A DNA stretch of 64,000 nucleotides from JBJXGE01 sp046154185. GTDB lineage: Bacteria; Planctomycetota; UBA8108; UBA1146; JAJFFE01. Below the pieces are notes generated by a model. The model ran no database searches and was not told the origin of the DNA. It was given only the letters and a program-made list of their open reading frames with translations. A program made the position numbers and the translations under genes. The DNA lies in assembly GCA_046154185.1 (NCBI GenBank), contig JBJXGE010000082.1, forward strand, positions 1 through 64,000. Direction: 5' to 3'. Shown piece by piece: positions 51,618 to 59,704 of the stretch (position 1 is the stretch's first letter; each line of letters starts with the position of its first letter).

Positions 51618-54274
51618 TGCGCTTTCGGACAATCCGAGCAAAGTTATTGGCAACGACGACATTTACAGTCGTCGGCTTCTTTCTGATCATCATCCCATTC
51701 ACAGCCTACCTGGTGCTTGACCTCGGACAAAAGCAGACCGTTCGCGAACTGCAAGGGGCGCAACGCGCCTTTCTCCAATTTCGCACGCTTCACAATCAAC
51801 TGCGGTTGGCAACCGCCAGGTCGATTGCCGGAGCGCCGCACCTAAAAGCGCTGATGTCCATTCCTCATGTCGATCAGGAAACCGCGAACTACTCAGCCGA
51901 GGGGCTTCGTAGCGTCGCTGAGGTTCCGCTCATCTTGATCTTCGACTCCCGCGGCAACTTGATCGCGGACACTTCTGGCTCCCGAAGGGCCGACAACATG
52001 AGCGCGAGCTCAATGCCCGGAATCAAAAGCGCGCTCGAAGGCACGGACGTCGTAGATGCCCTTGTCTTTGACGAGAAGATCTTTGAAGCCGCGGCGGTTC
52101 CCATTCAGGCGGACGAAATGGTGCTCGGGGCGCTTGTCATCGGCTGGCCTTTCGATCATTCCATGGCGCGGAACATTCAGCGGGCCTCAAACTGCGACGC
52201 TTGGGTCGTTCTGAACGAGCAAGTCGTTGGTTGCTCCTGGTCCATCGAAGAGGCGCCGACAGACTCGGCCGAGCTGCTTCCCGTCAGTGCCGCGGATCGG
52301 AGCGAGGCGAGTAGACCGGTTGAGGTGCGAGGCAAGAGATGTCTCGCTGTTGGCGTTCCGCTTGGTCAGACCGGCGGCATCGTCATCTTGGCTAAGCCGA
52401 TGGATTGGATCTTGGAGCTGTATCGACGAGCATCGCTATGGATCCTGGGGGCAGGACTCTTCACCACTGTTTTAGCGGTGGCGTGTAGCCATTTCATTTC
52501 CCGCAGCATCACGCAACCCATTCGGGCGCTGACGCAGGCCGCGGAACTACTCGCGGCGGGTGATCTCAAGGTCTCAGTGTCGGAGCAGCGTAAGGACGAG
52601 ACAGGAATTTTAGCCCACGCATTCAACATGATGGCGCGCCGCATCGAAAACCTGGTGACCGAAGTGCGCGTCATCACACGAGCGGAAGAGCACCTCAAAG
52701 CGACCGACGAAGCAAGGCGAACTTTTCTCGCCACAATGAGTCACGAGATCCGCACGCCCATGAACGGCATTATTGGAGTTGCGGAGTTACTGCTAGCGAC
52801 TGAACTCAACGCCGAACAGCGTGAGCTAACGCAGACAATCTACCATTCTTCACAGGCACTGTTGGGGATTCTCAATGACATCCTCGATTTCGCCAAGATC
52901 GAGGCCGGGAAACTAGAAATTGAGACCATCGACTTTGATGTGCCGGCTGCAGTTGAGGACGCGGCGGATTTGCTCGCCGAGAACGCACGCTTGAAAGGCG
53001 TGGAGCTGGCGACTGTGATCCACTCCGATGTGCCCGAATGGCTGCGCGGCGACCCCGGCCGTCTGCGACAAATTCTTCTCAATCTGCTGAGCAACGCGAT
53101 CAAGTTTACTGAACGTGGTGAAGTGGTGGTCAGCTCACAACTGGTGACTGAGGCTTCCGAGTCGGCTTCGCTGCTATTCGAAGTCCGTGATACCGGCATC
53201 GGCATTCCTGAAAGTACGCGAGCTAAATTGTTTCAGCCGTTCTCACAGGCGGATAGCTCAATGACACGCAAGTACGGCGGGACCGGCCTCGGCCTCGCAA
53301 TCTGTCAGCAACTAGTCAAGCTCATGGGCGGAGAAATAGGGTGCCGGAGTGAATTTGGCAAGGGATCAACGTTCTGGTTTACGCTACAGTTAGTTAAGAG
53401 AACCAGACAACCGACCCCAACGGTGTTGCCTATCCACTGTGAATCGTCACCGCTAGTCGGCGCACCGATCCTCATCATCGACAGTAACGAGACGACACGC
53501 GCAATTCTCAAGCGTTACGTCGAAGACTGGTCCATGTCGATAGAATGCGTGCCGAGCGGGAACGTTGCCATCGAGACTCTTCGCGATGCCGTGGCCAAGA
53601 GCCACCGGCTACCGATCTTGCTCATCCATCATGACGAGCGCTGTAATCAGGACGCACGCGATCTTGCGCTCGCCATCAGCACGAATGAGAAATTGTCCGA
53701 AAGCGGCGTCGTCGTAGTTCAATCCACCTACGGTTCGCGCGAATCTATTGATTGGGGCAACGCGAAGAAAGTCGCGAAACCGGTCCGCAAGTCGCGTCTA
53801 TTCGACGCTTTGATTTTCTGCCGTACACCCGTGCAGCGGGTGAATTCCGTGTCGGTGGCGTTAGCCGACACGACTGAGAGTTCGCAGTTTCGCGGGGCGC
53901 GGGTGCTATTGACGGAGGACAATCCCGCCAACCAAAGAATTGTGGTTTGGATGTTGAAGAAGCTCGGGATTGAGTTTGATCTGGCGAACAACGGCCTCGA
54001 GGCGCTAGCCGCTGTCGGGAAGACACAGTATGCCGTAGTACTCATGGACTGTCAGATGCCGATCATGGACGGTTACGAGGCAACGCGAGAAATCCGGCGT
54101 CGCGAGGCCGTCGGTCGGCGCCTCCCGATTATTGCGTTGACCGCCAATTCGTCCGAAGAGGACCGTGCTCTGTGTTTCGCTGCTGGCATGGATCAGCATT
54201 TATCAAAGCCGATTCGGTTAAGTGTGCTCACAGACGCATTGGCCCGTTTTATCGAGTCGGTTCCATCGGCTTGA
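51617..54274 (+). CDS. Hybrid sensor histidine kinase with two receiver domains
   Basis: An 885-residue membrane kinase. A first membrane helix (about 12-34) and a second (about 272-292) frame a periplasmic sensor of about 235 residues. HAMP follows (ITQPIRALTQAAELLAAGDL). The phospho-accepting histidine is in FLATMSHEIRTPMNG (about residue 376). The ATPase part has NLLSNAIKFTERG, VRDTGIGIPES and GGTGLGLAICQQLVKLMGG. Then come two receiver-like domains. The first (about 610-735) is degenerate, without a clear acceptor aspartate. The second (about 755-875) is intact, with LLTEDNPANQRI, LMDCQMPIMDG and IALTANSSEED. There is no Hpt domain, so phosphotransfer must go to another protein. Confidence 0.93.
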   Translation: MRFRTIRAKLLATTTFTVVGFFLIIIPFTAYLVLDLGQKQTVRELQGAQRAFLQFRTLHNQLRLATARSIAGAPHLKALMSIPHVDQETANYSAEGLRSVAEVPLILIFDSRGNLIADTSGSRRADNMSASSMPGIKSALEGTDVVDALVFDEKIFEAAAVPIQADEMVLGALVIGWPFDHSMARNIQRASNCDAWVVLNEQVVGCSWSIEEAPTDSAELLPVSAADRSEASRPVEVRGKRCLAVGVPLGQTGGIVILAKPMDWILELYRRASLWILGAGLFTTVLAVACSHFISRSITQPIRALTQAAELLAAGDLKVSVSEQRKDETGILAHAFNMMARRIENLVTEVRVITRAEEHLKATDEARRTFLATMSHEIRTPMNGIIGVAELLLATELNAEQRELTQTIYHSSQALLGILNDILDFAKIEAGKLEIETIDFDVPAAVEDAADLLAENARLKGVELATVIHSDVPEWLRGDPGRLRQILLNLLSNAIKFTERGEVVVSSQLVTEASESASLLFEVRDTGIGIPESTRAKLFQPFSQADSSMTRKYGGTGLGLAICQQLVKLMGGEIGCRSEFGKGSTFWFTLQLVKRTRQPTPTVLPIHCESSPLVGAPILIIDSNETTRAILKRYVEDWSMSIECVPSGNVAIETLRDAVAKSHRLPILLIHHDERCNQDARDLALAISTNEKLSESGVVVVQSTYGSRESIDWGNAKKVAKPVRKSRLFDALIFCRTPVQRVNSVSVALADTTESSQFRGARVLLTEDNPANQRIVVWMLKKLGIEFDLANNGLEALAAVGKTQYAVVLMDCQMPIMDGYEATREIRRREAVGRRLPIIALTANSSEEDRALCFAAGMDQHLSKPIRLSVLTDALARFIESVPSA

Positions 54275-54945
54275 GCCGACTCCGCCCGTCCTGATCAAGG
54301 CGGAAGCAGGCAATGAACGGTTCGATGTGATCCGACCATCTCCTATTCGCTCCCGCGACGATGATCGACTGCTCGTAGGCATCGAGGTTGTCGTAGATTC
54401 TTGATTGGTATCAGCAACTGGAGACGATGCAGTTCTAGACTAGACGACGCCTCTGCCGGCCTTTCAGGCCCGTTCCCCTTTCCAAGAGCACCGAGCGTGT
54501 TGAGCGCGGCCGTCCTCGAATATTGTCGCCAGCCGAAAGACCACCTGATCCTGCCGTTGCGGCTCTTTGTGTCGAGTGACGTGTCGTTTGAATGACCAGC
54601 GTCGGCGAAGTCGTATCTGCAGGATCTGATATCCCACGGACCCCGCCGACCTGATCGGCAAAGACACTCCGGCCTCCCGCTTCGTCTCCCATTATCCCGC
54701 GATTTCTGGCGATCTGACTTCGGCGTGGCAGTGCCCCGGTCGGCGAGCCCGCCAATTAATTTCAGTTTCTTCATCGTGGTTGTCGGTGGGATTTCGCATG
54801 TGCAGATCGAGGGGACGAAGTGCGGTTCAGCGTGCGACTAGAAAAGGAGGTCAAGACAGGTCGCCGAGCTGAGCCGCGCGAAAGTCCACAGATTGGTTCA
54901 AAAACTCTGGCACTTCCAAAATTCAGTCCTTGAAAGGACACGACC
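54275..54945. other. 671-base spacer and leader before the dockerin-like gene
   Basis: No supported gene. The last 20 bases before the next start hold GTCCTTGAAAGGAC (54926-54939), a small hairpin that includes the AAGGA ribosome site and could control translation. A second purine-rich AAAAGGAGG (about 54842-54850) has no start codon at suitable distance. The rest shows no repeat or promoter I can support. Confidence 0.45.
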
Positions 54946-55440
54946 ATGAAAAACTCGATTCTGCAGACCGCGGTTGTTGTGCTGATTTCTTGTGGTTCGC
55001 TCGCAGCGGCCATCAACTCGGTTGAGACTCTCCGTTCGAGCCCGGGCGATCTGACAGGCGACGGAATCATCGACCACAGCGACCTGCGCCTCATGTTGGC
55101 GTACTTCCGAGGCGCGCAAGTTGCGTGCTCTGTGGAGACACTCGACTTCAATCGCGACCGGCGCGTCGACATCGCCGACCTCGTAGGTCTCAGTGAGATG
55201 GTCACCGCACGAGACGCGCAGCCGATCGAGGTTGCGCCAACTACGGTGACAGTCAAACGCGGCGACCTTTCGAACGAAGGACAGGTCGACATTGCTGACT
55301 TCTACCTGCTCACCGGCTACCTGGCCGGCACTCTCAAGTTCCCGGCGGCAATCGACGCGGCGGACTTGAACGGCGATAAGCGCGTCGATGTCACCGACCT
55401 GAGCCTCTTGGCGGCGCACCTGTTCGGCCACGGCCGCTAA
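54946..55440 (+). CDS. Exported dockerin-like protein with four EF-hand loops
   Basis: A 164-residue protein with a signal peptide (about 1-22, ending LAAA). The mature part holds two pairs of calcium loops of the dockerin I type: GDLTGDGIIDHSDLRLML, LDFNRDRRVDIADLVGLS, GDLSNEGQVDIADFYLLT and ADLNGDKRVDVTDLSLLA. Each has the D-x-[ND]-x-D-x-x-D pattern followed by a helix, although the third loop is weaker. A lone double-dockerin without a catalytic domain is unusual; cohesin partners are not seen in this window. It is ended by a perfect 14-bp terminator. A role in cell-surface assembly is likely but unproven. Confidence 0.82.
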   Translation: MKNSILQTAVVVLISCGSLAAAINSVETLRSSPGDLTGDGIIDHSDLRLMLAYFRGAQVACSVETLDFNRDRRVDIADLVGLSEMVTARDAQPIEVAPTTVTVKRGDLSNEGQVDIADFYLLTGYLAGTLKFPAAIDAADLNGDKRVDVTDLSLLAAHLFGHGR

Positions 55441-55472
55441 TCGAATCCAAACGTTTTTCGAGTATTCGTCGT

Positions 55473-55509
55473 GCCCGCGGCTCGAAGTAATTCGAGCCGC
55501 GGGCTTTTT
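55473..55509 (+). terminator. Rho-independent terminator after the dockerin-like gene
   Basis: GCCCGCGGCTCGAA (55473-55486) pairs perfectly with TTCGAGCCGCGGGC (55491-55504) around the loop GTAA, followed by five T (55505-55509). This is the strongest hairpin in the window. Confidence 0.93.
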
Positions 55510-55878
55510 CCAATTAGAGAGTCTCGTTTTTCTCGAGGGTCCTGAAGAGGGACTAGTGGCCGAGCCGACTCCAAACCTTAGCGCCAAACACGACGTGAGC
55601 GCGTCGAAAAGTGCGACACTGAAATAGCTTCGGCGTCGGACTCCTCATTTCATTGGGCGATGGTTACTACGCGACTCCGATCGCGACGGTCGAATCCGCG
55701 CCGGGGATCCAACTAGTCATGTAAGCAGGTTTGTCGAAAACGACGCGACCGAACCGAACGCCCGTCGTTGCACCACATTTTCTGACACCCATTTTTGCGC
55801 TGTGAACCGATCCGCCCAAGATACGTCTGATGCCCGGAGTTTCAGAGTCTGTAGAGAATCCTGATTTACGCAGCGCTA
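55510..55878. other. 369-base spacer, convergent gene ends
   Basis: This stretch lies between the dockerin terminator and the stop of the leftward FHA-sigma gene. I find no gene, repeat or further terminator in it. It contains a moderately AT-rich centre around 55735-55800. Confidence 0.5.
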
Positions 55879-56817
55879 TTAATCCTCCTCCAACCCCGGC
55901 GAATCCCCGAGTTCGCGACGTAGCCAAGCCCGAGCCTGTTGCCAATCGCTGTCGATGGTCCGCACCGTCACGCCGAGCAATTCCGCCGTCTGACTGGCTG
56001 TGAGCCCAAGAAGGAACCGGTACCTCACGACTTGCGCTTGTCGTGCCTCGACGGCACTGAGTTTCTCGAGCGCCTCGTCGAGCGCCAGCAGATCCGCGGG
56101 GTCGAGCCCTTGCCGAGCCGCGACTGCGTTGTCGAGATCGTCGATCTTCACGTGCGCACGCTTGCCTCCGTGTCGACTCGCATTCTTGCGACGCGCTCGA
56201 TCGACCAGGATTTGCCACATCGCGCGCGCTGCCGATGCGAAAAAGTGGCGGCGATTTTCCCAGGAGCTGTCATTTCCTACCAAGCGCAAGTAAGTCTCGT
56301 TCACGAGCGCCGTGGCCTGCAGAGTGATCGCTCCGCGCTCGCGCTTGAGTCGGTTGCGCGCCATCTGCCGCAGCTCTTCATAGACCGTGGCGAAGATCTT
56401 TTCCTCTGCGCTCGAGTCGCCAGAGCGGAGCGCGGCGAACATCGTCGTGAGCGTTCCAGAGTTCGGTAGCCCGATATCTGCGTCCGGCAGCGGCGGACAC
56501 GGTGATTCGTCGGAAGCGAGTTGGAAACGCGCACCACCGCGGCCGAACTGAATGATGTCGCCGATTTGCAGCGCTGCGCGCTCGATCGCCTGTGAGTTGA
56601 CGAGCGTCGCATTCTTCGATTTGAGATCCTCGATGAAAGGCGCGCCGTGTGCATCGAAAACGATGCGTGCATGCACCGCCGACGAGAAAGAGTGCTCATC
56701 GCCGGCGAGGCAAATCGCGTTCGCAAGGTCCCGGCCGACAGTGACTCCTTCGGCAGCAATCTCGATATACGCCGGTAGCTTCGGCAACGCGATGGGGATA
56801 AGCCGATATCTCGTCAC
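55879..56817 (-). CDS. FHA-domain - ECF-type sigma factor fusion
   Basis: A 312-residue protein joining two modules. Residues about 1-110 form an FHA phosphothreonine-binding domain: VTVGRDLANAICL (with the GRD start), FSSAVHARIVFD with the SxxH block, and IEDLKSKNATLVNSQ with the NxT strand. Residues about 130-305 form an ECF-like sigma of the type with PF07638-like features: ALVNETYLRLVG, RRHFFASAARAMWQILVDRA and VVRYRFLLGLTASQTAELLG, followed by VRTIDSDWQQARAWLRREL. Phosphothreonine binding could couple it to a Ser/Thr kinase. No kinase is in this window. The GTG at 56817 has GAAGGG upstream; a GTG at 56895 is an alternative that adds 26 residues. Confidence 0.85.
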   Translation of the reverse strand: MTRYRLIPIALPKLPAYIEIAAEGVTVGRDLANAICLAGDEHSFSSAVHARIVFDAHGAPFIEDLKSKNATLVNSQAIERAALQIGDIIQFGRGGARFQLASDESPCPPLPDADIGLPNSGTLTTMFAALRSGDSSAEEKIFATVYEELRQMARNRLKRERGAITLQATALVNETYLRLVGNDSSWENRRHFFASAARAMWQILVDRARRKNASRHGGKRAHVKIDDLDNAVAARQGLDPADLLALDEALEKLSAVEARQAQVVRYRFLLGLTASQTAELLGVTVRTIDSDWQQARAWLRRELGDSPGLEED

Positions 56818-57147
56818 ACAGCGCCGCCCTTCGGTGATGAACTCGCGATCCTGGGCTGACGAATGCTCGATATTGTGGCGGCTCGCCACAGGCACCGCCA
56901 GAGTCTACGTTTCTGCGCGCACTGGCCACAGCATGTCAAGGAACCCCAAAACAAGCGCGACGCGCGGTCTTGACCGGTGTGGGCGACTTCGGCGAGAACC
57001 GCGACCGGCAAATGTCGTAAAAATACCGTGGTCCAAGTTGACAGCGTGCGCCTGTCAAAGGAATATACCCGCCCTGTTGGTGTGCGGACTTCCCGCGCAT
57101 CTCTTGGTGTCGGTGCAGCCAAGCGTGCATCGAAGAGTGCGATCCGG
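56818..57147. promoter_or_regulatory. Divergent region with promoter elements and inverted repeat
   Basis: Between the FHA-sigma gene (leftward) and tRNA-Gly (rightward). TTGACA at 57038-57043 begins a perfect inverted repeat TTGACAG (57038-57044) / CTGTCAA (57052-57058) with a 7-base centre. A TATACC-like -10 lies at about 57064-57069, so a promoter for tRNA-Gly is plausible though the spacing is long (20 bases). The repeat could be an operator shared by both genes. Confidence 0.5.
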
Positions 57148-57222
57148 GCGGGTGTAGCTCAGTGGTAGAGCACGACGTTGCCAACGTCGTTGTCGTGGGT
57201 TCAAGTCCCATCACCCGCTCCA
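57148..57222 (+). tRNA. tRNA-Gly (anticodon GCC)
   Basis: A 75-base tRNA. The acceptor stem pairs GCGGGTG with CACCCGC, the D arm is GCTCAGTGGTAGAGC, the anticodon loop TTGCCAA carries GCC, the T loop is GGTTCAAGTCC, and the 3' CCA is encoded. Confidence 0.96.
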
Positions 57223-57251
57223 TTTTTCCCCAGACCATTTTTCCCCAGACC
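57222..57251. repeat. Tandem 15-base repeat after tRNA-Gly
   Basis: ATTTTTCCCCAGACC occurs twice in direct tandem (57222-57236 and 57237-57251), beginning at the last base of tRNA-Gly. It could act as an unstructured spacer or a slippage product; no hairpin is formed. Confidence 0.8.
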
Positions 57252-57635
57252 ATTCGACCAACCTTCTGAGCCTGCGGAAGCAGCTTCGACTTCGGGGCCC
57301 GCCGCTACGATGGCGCTTGTCGCGCGCGTTGACAGTCTTCAGAACTTGGACTAGCATTGCGACTTCTGATTACGCGCACGGTTTCAATGCGACCGTGCGC
57401 GCTGTTGTCGATGGACTGTGACGTGCGGGCTGTGACGTACCGGATGGTGACGTGAGTGCGGCGAGAACGTGGTGAGGTCCGCAGTGCTCGGATTCCGGGT
57501 TCAGGCGCGCCCGCTCGGAGCCGTCTACGACCATTGGCGACGACCATTGGCGCACGCCGGATCAGAATCGGGACGATGACCTAGCCATTGAGAAAGTCAT
57601 CGACTGAACACGCATTGGATGAGGGAGCCGAAGCC
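57223..57635. other. 413-base leader region before tig
   Basis: No supported gene. It holds the tandem repeat above and a strong promoter. It also has three GTGACGT motifs (57418-57424, 57432-57438 and 57447-57453) at 14-15 base spacing, and a 13-base direct repeat ACGACCATTGGCG (57527-57539 and 57540-57552). Confidence 0.5.
57329..57357 (+). promoter_or_regulatory. Promoter of tig-clpP-clpX
   Basis: TTGACA (57329-57334) and TAGCAT (57352-57357) are separated by exactly 17 bases, a canonical housekeeping promoter. The leader to the tig start would be about 270 bases and contains the three GTGACGT motifs. Confidence 0.7.
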
Positions 57636-59027
57636 GTGAACGAAGCCGCGGACGAAGATGTCGCGATCGAAGTCTTGACCGAGGGCCCGTGCCAACGGCG
57701 CTTCAAGACCATCGTGTCCGCACAGCGGGTGCAGGCCGACCTCAACAAGAATTACCAACAACTTCGGAACCAAGTCAAGCTTCCAGGCTTCCGTCCGGGC
57801 AAAGTGCCGCGCAGCGTGCTCGAGAAGCGTTTCGCGAAGGACGTCGAAAAGGACGTACGCGAAGACCTCATGCGCGTTGTCTTCGGCGAGGAAATCAAGA
57901 AGCAAGAGTTGCGCGTCCTCGGCGAGCCGGAGTTCGACAAGGTCGAGTTCGCGGTCGGCGCGCCGTTTCGCTTCGAGGTGGTTTTCGAAGTCTTTCCGGA
58001 ATTCCAGCTCGGCGACTACAAGGGACTGACGATCGAGGCGCGACCGGTTGTCGTGACGGACGCCGAGGTTGCCGAAGAGCTGTCGCGACTGCGAGAGAAC
58101 GCGGCGAGCTTCGAACCGCTCGAGTTTGGCAGTCAAGCCGACGGCGACTTCTGCGACGTCGATATGGAGCTTCCGTTCGCTGCGGACGGTACCGCGGCGG
58201 GCCCCGACGATGCCAGCGCGGCAACCCGCCACACGCAGCCAGACGTTCGCCTGAAGATTGGCGATGATCGGGTCGATAATTGGAACGTGCCGGGGCTTTC
58301 GAATTGGCTGAAACGCGCGGGCGTTGATGCCAAAGAGACGTTTCAAGTCTTGTTCCCGGAAGACTTCGCGCTCGCGAGCTTGGCCGGAAAAACGGGTCCG
58401 GTGACGTTGACGGCGCGCAAGGTGTGGCGGCGCGTCGTGCCGGCGAGCGGACTCGAGGTCGCCGAGCATTACGGACTTGAGACAGCCGAGAAGTTGCAGG
58501 AAACAGTGCGTCAGTCGCTCGAGTCGCGGCGCAAACATGAAGAAGAGCGGCGGCAAGAAGAAGAAATCCTCGGCCGGGTCGCCGACGCCGTAGAGATGGA
58601 TCTGCCGACCACGCTCATTGCGCGGCATAAGAGCGAGATCAATTACCAAGACGAGATTCGCCAGTCGCGAGCCGGCAAGACGCGTGGAGAGATTGAGGCC
58701 CTGCGCGACGCCGATACCGAACTCGACGCGCGAGCGCGGCGCGAGATCAAACGGATGCTGGTGCTCGATCAGATCGCCGAACAAGAACGCGTGTTCGTCA
58801 CCGAAGACGACGTGCGCCGGCGACTCGACGACATCGCGTCCGCGTTGGGCCGTAACCCGGCGGAACTCGCCGAAGATTACCGTGAGCGCGGCTTGTTGCC
58901 GGAATTGCGTTCCTCGCTGCAGCGCGAGAAAGTGCGCCGTCTGCTTCGCAAGAAGTCGACGATCAAAGAAGAGGCCGCCGCGCCGAGCGCGAGTTCAATC
59001 GACACGAACGTCGGCACAGGCGCCTGA
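57636..59027 (+). CDS. tig: Trigger factor (ribosome-associated chaperone)
   Basis: A 463-residue chaperone that binds the ribosome exit site and nascent chains; it may also isomerise prolyl bonds. The N-terminal ribosome-binding domain has KLPGFRPGKVPRSVLEKRF, the signature loop. The middle FKBP-like domain (about 160-260) is weakly conserved and contains the GDFCDVDMEL region. The C-terminal helical arms follow (VADAVEMDLPTTLIARHKSE, ARREIKRMLVLDQIAEQERV and FVTEDDVRRRLDDIA). The GTG at 57636 has GAGGGAG at good distance. It is followed by clpP and clpX, the standard gene order. Confidence 0.92.
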   Translation: MNEAADEDVAIEVLTEGPCQRRFKTIVSAQRVQADLNKNYQQLRNQVKLPGFRPGKVPRSVLEKRFAKDVEKDVREDLMRVVFGEEIKKQELRVLGEPEFDKVEFAVGAPFRFEVVFEVFPEFQLGDYKGLTIEARPVVVTDAEVAEELSRLRENAASFEPLEFGSQADGDFCDVDMELPFAADGTAAGPDDASAATRHTQPDVRLKIGDDRVDNWNVPGLSNWLKRAGVDAKETFQVLFPEDFALASLAGKTGPVTLTARKVWRRVVPASGLEVAEHYGLETAEKLQETVRQSLESRRKHEEERRQEEEILGRVADAVEMDLPTTLIARHKSEINYQDEIRQSRAGKTRGEIEALRDADTELDARARREIKRMLVLDQIAEQERVFVTEDDVRRRLDDIASALGRNPAELAEDYRERGLLPELRSSLQREKVRRLLRKKSTIKEEAAAPSASSIDTNVGTGA

Positions 59028-59083
59028 AAGAAAACATTCCGCTTCGTAGAAGTTCGCAGTGAGAGGCTTTCGAGGAGATTGTA

Positions 59084-59704
59084 ATGCAAGGGAATCTAGT
59101 CCCCTTCGTCATCGAAAAAACCGGTCGCGGCGAACGGTCGTACGACATTTTTTCGCGGCTGCTCAAAGACCGCATCATTTTCATCGGTGATGCGATCAGC
59201 GATACGACTGCCAACTTGGTCATCGCCCAGATCTTGTTCTTGGTGTCCGACAACCGCAATCAGGACATCAACATTTACATCAACTCGCCGGGCGGTTCCG
59301 TGACGGCCGGGCTCGCGATCTACGACACGATGCAATTTGTGCAGTGCGACATCGCGACGTTCTGCATCGGACAAGCGTCGTCGATGGGGGCCGTGCTGCT
59401 CGCGGCCGGCAGCGCGGGTAAACGCCACGCACTGCCGAATTCGCGCATCATGATTCACCAGCCCTGGGGCGGTGCGCGCGGCAAGGCGCTCGATATCGAA
59501 ATTCACGCCCGCGAAATCAAGCGCTTCAAGGAGATCCTGTGTCGAATCATCTCGAAGCACTCCGGCCAAGCGCCTGAGAAGATCGAAAAGGATTCGCACT
59601 GGGATTTGTTCATGTCCGCCGAGGAGGCCAAGGAGTACGGGCTCGTCGACCAGGTGATCGACACGCTCAAGTCTCCCCAACCCAAGACGGAGCCTAATCG
59701 TTGA
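59084..59704 (+). CDS. clpP: ATP-dependent Clp protease proteolytic subunit
   Basis: The serine peptidase that forms the 14-mer core of ClpXP, 206 residues. The catalytic serine is in GQASSMGAVLLAAG, the histidine in RIMIHQPWGG, and the aspartate near EKDSHWDLFMSA (typical EKDTDRDxFM is altered to SHWD). SPGGSVTAGLAIYDTM is the conserved oxyanion-hole strand. The ATG at 59084 lies 56 bases after tig. Its stop overlaps the clpX start by 4 bases, TTGA. Confidence 0.95.
   Translation: MQGNLVPFVIEKTGRGERSYDIFSRLLKDRIIFIGDAISDTTANLVIAQILFLVSDNRNQDINIYINSPGGSVTAGLAIYDTMQFVQCDIATFCIGQASSMGAVLLAAGSAGKRHALPNSRIMIHQPWGGARGKALDIEIHAREIKRFKEILCRIISKHSGQAPEKIEKDSHWDLFMSAEEAKEYGLVDQVIDTLKSPQPKTEPNR

Noticed and set aside
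54254..54282. Hairpin at the end of the hybrid kinase gene
   Set aside because: GAGTCGG and CCGACTC can pair, but the arms overlap the stop codon, an alternative hairpin competes and no T run follows.
57597..58784. Minus-strand frame of 395 codons across tig
   Set aside because: Opposite trigger factor, whose blocks are clear. The minus frame has no recognisable motif.
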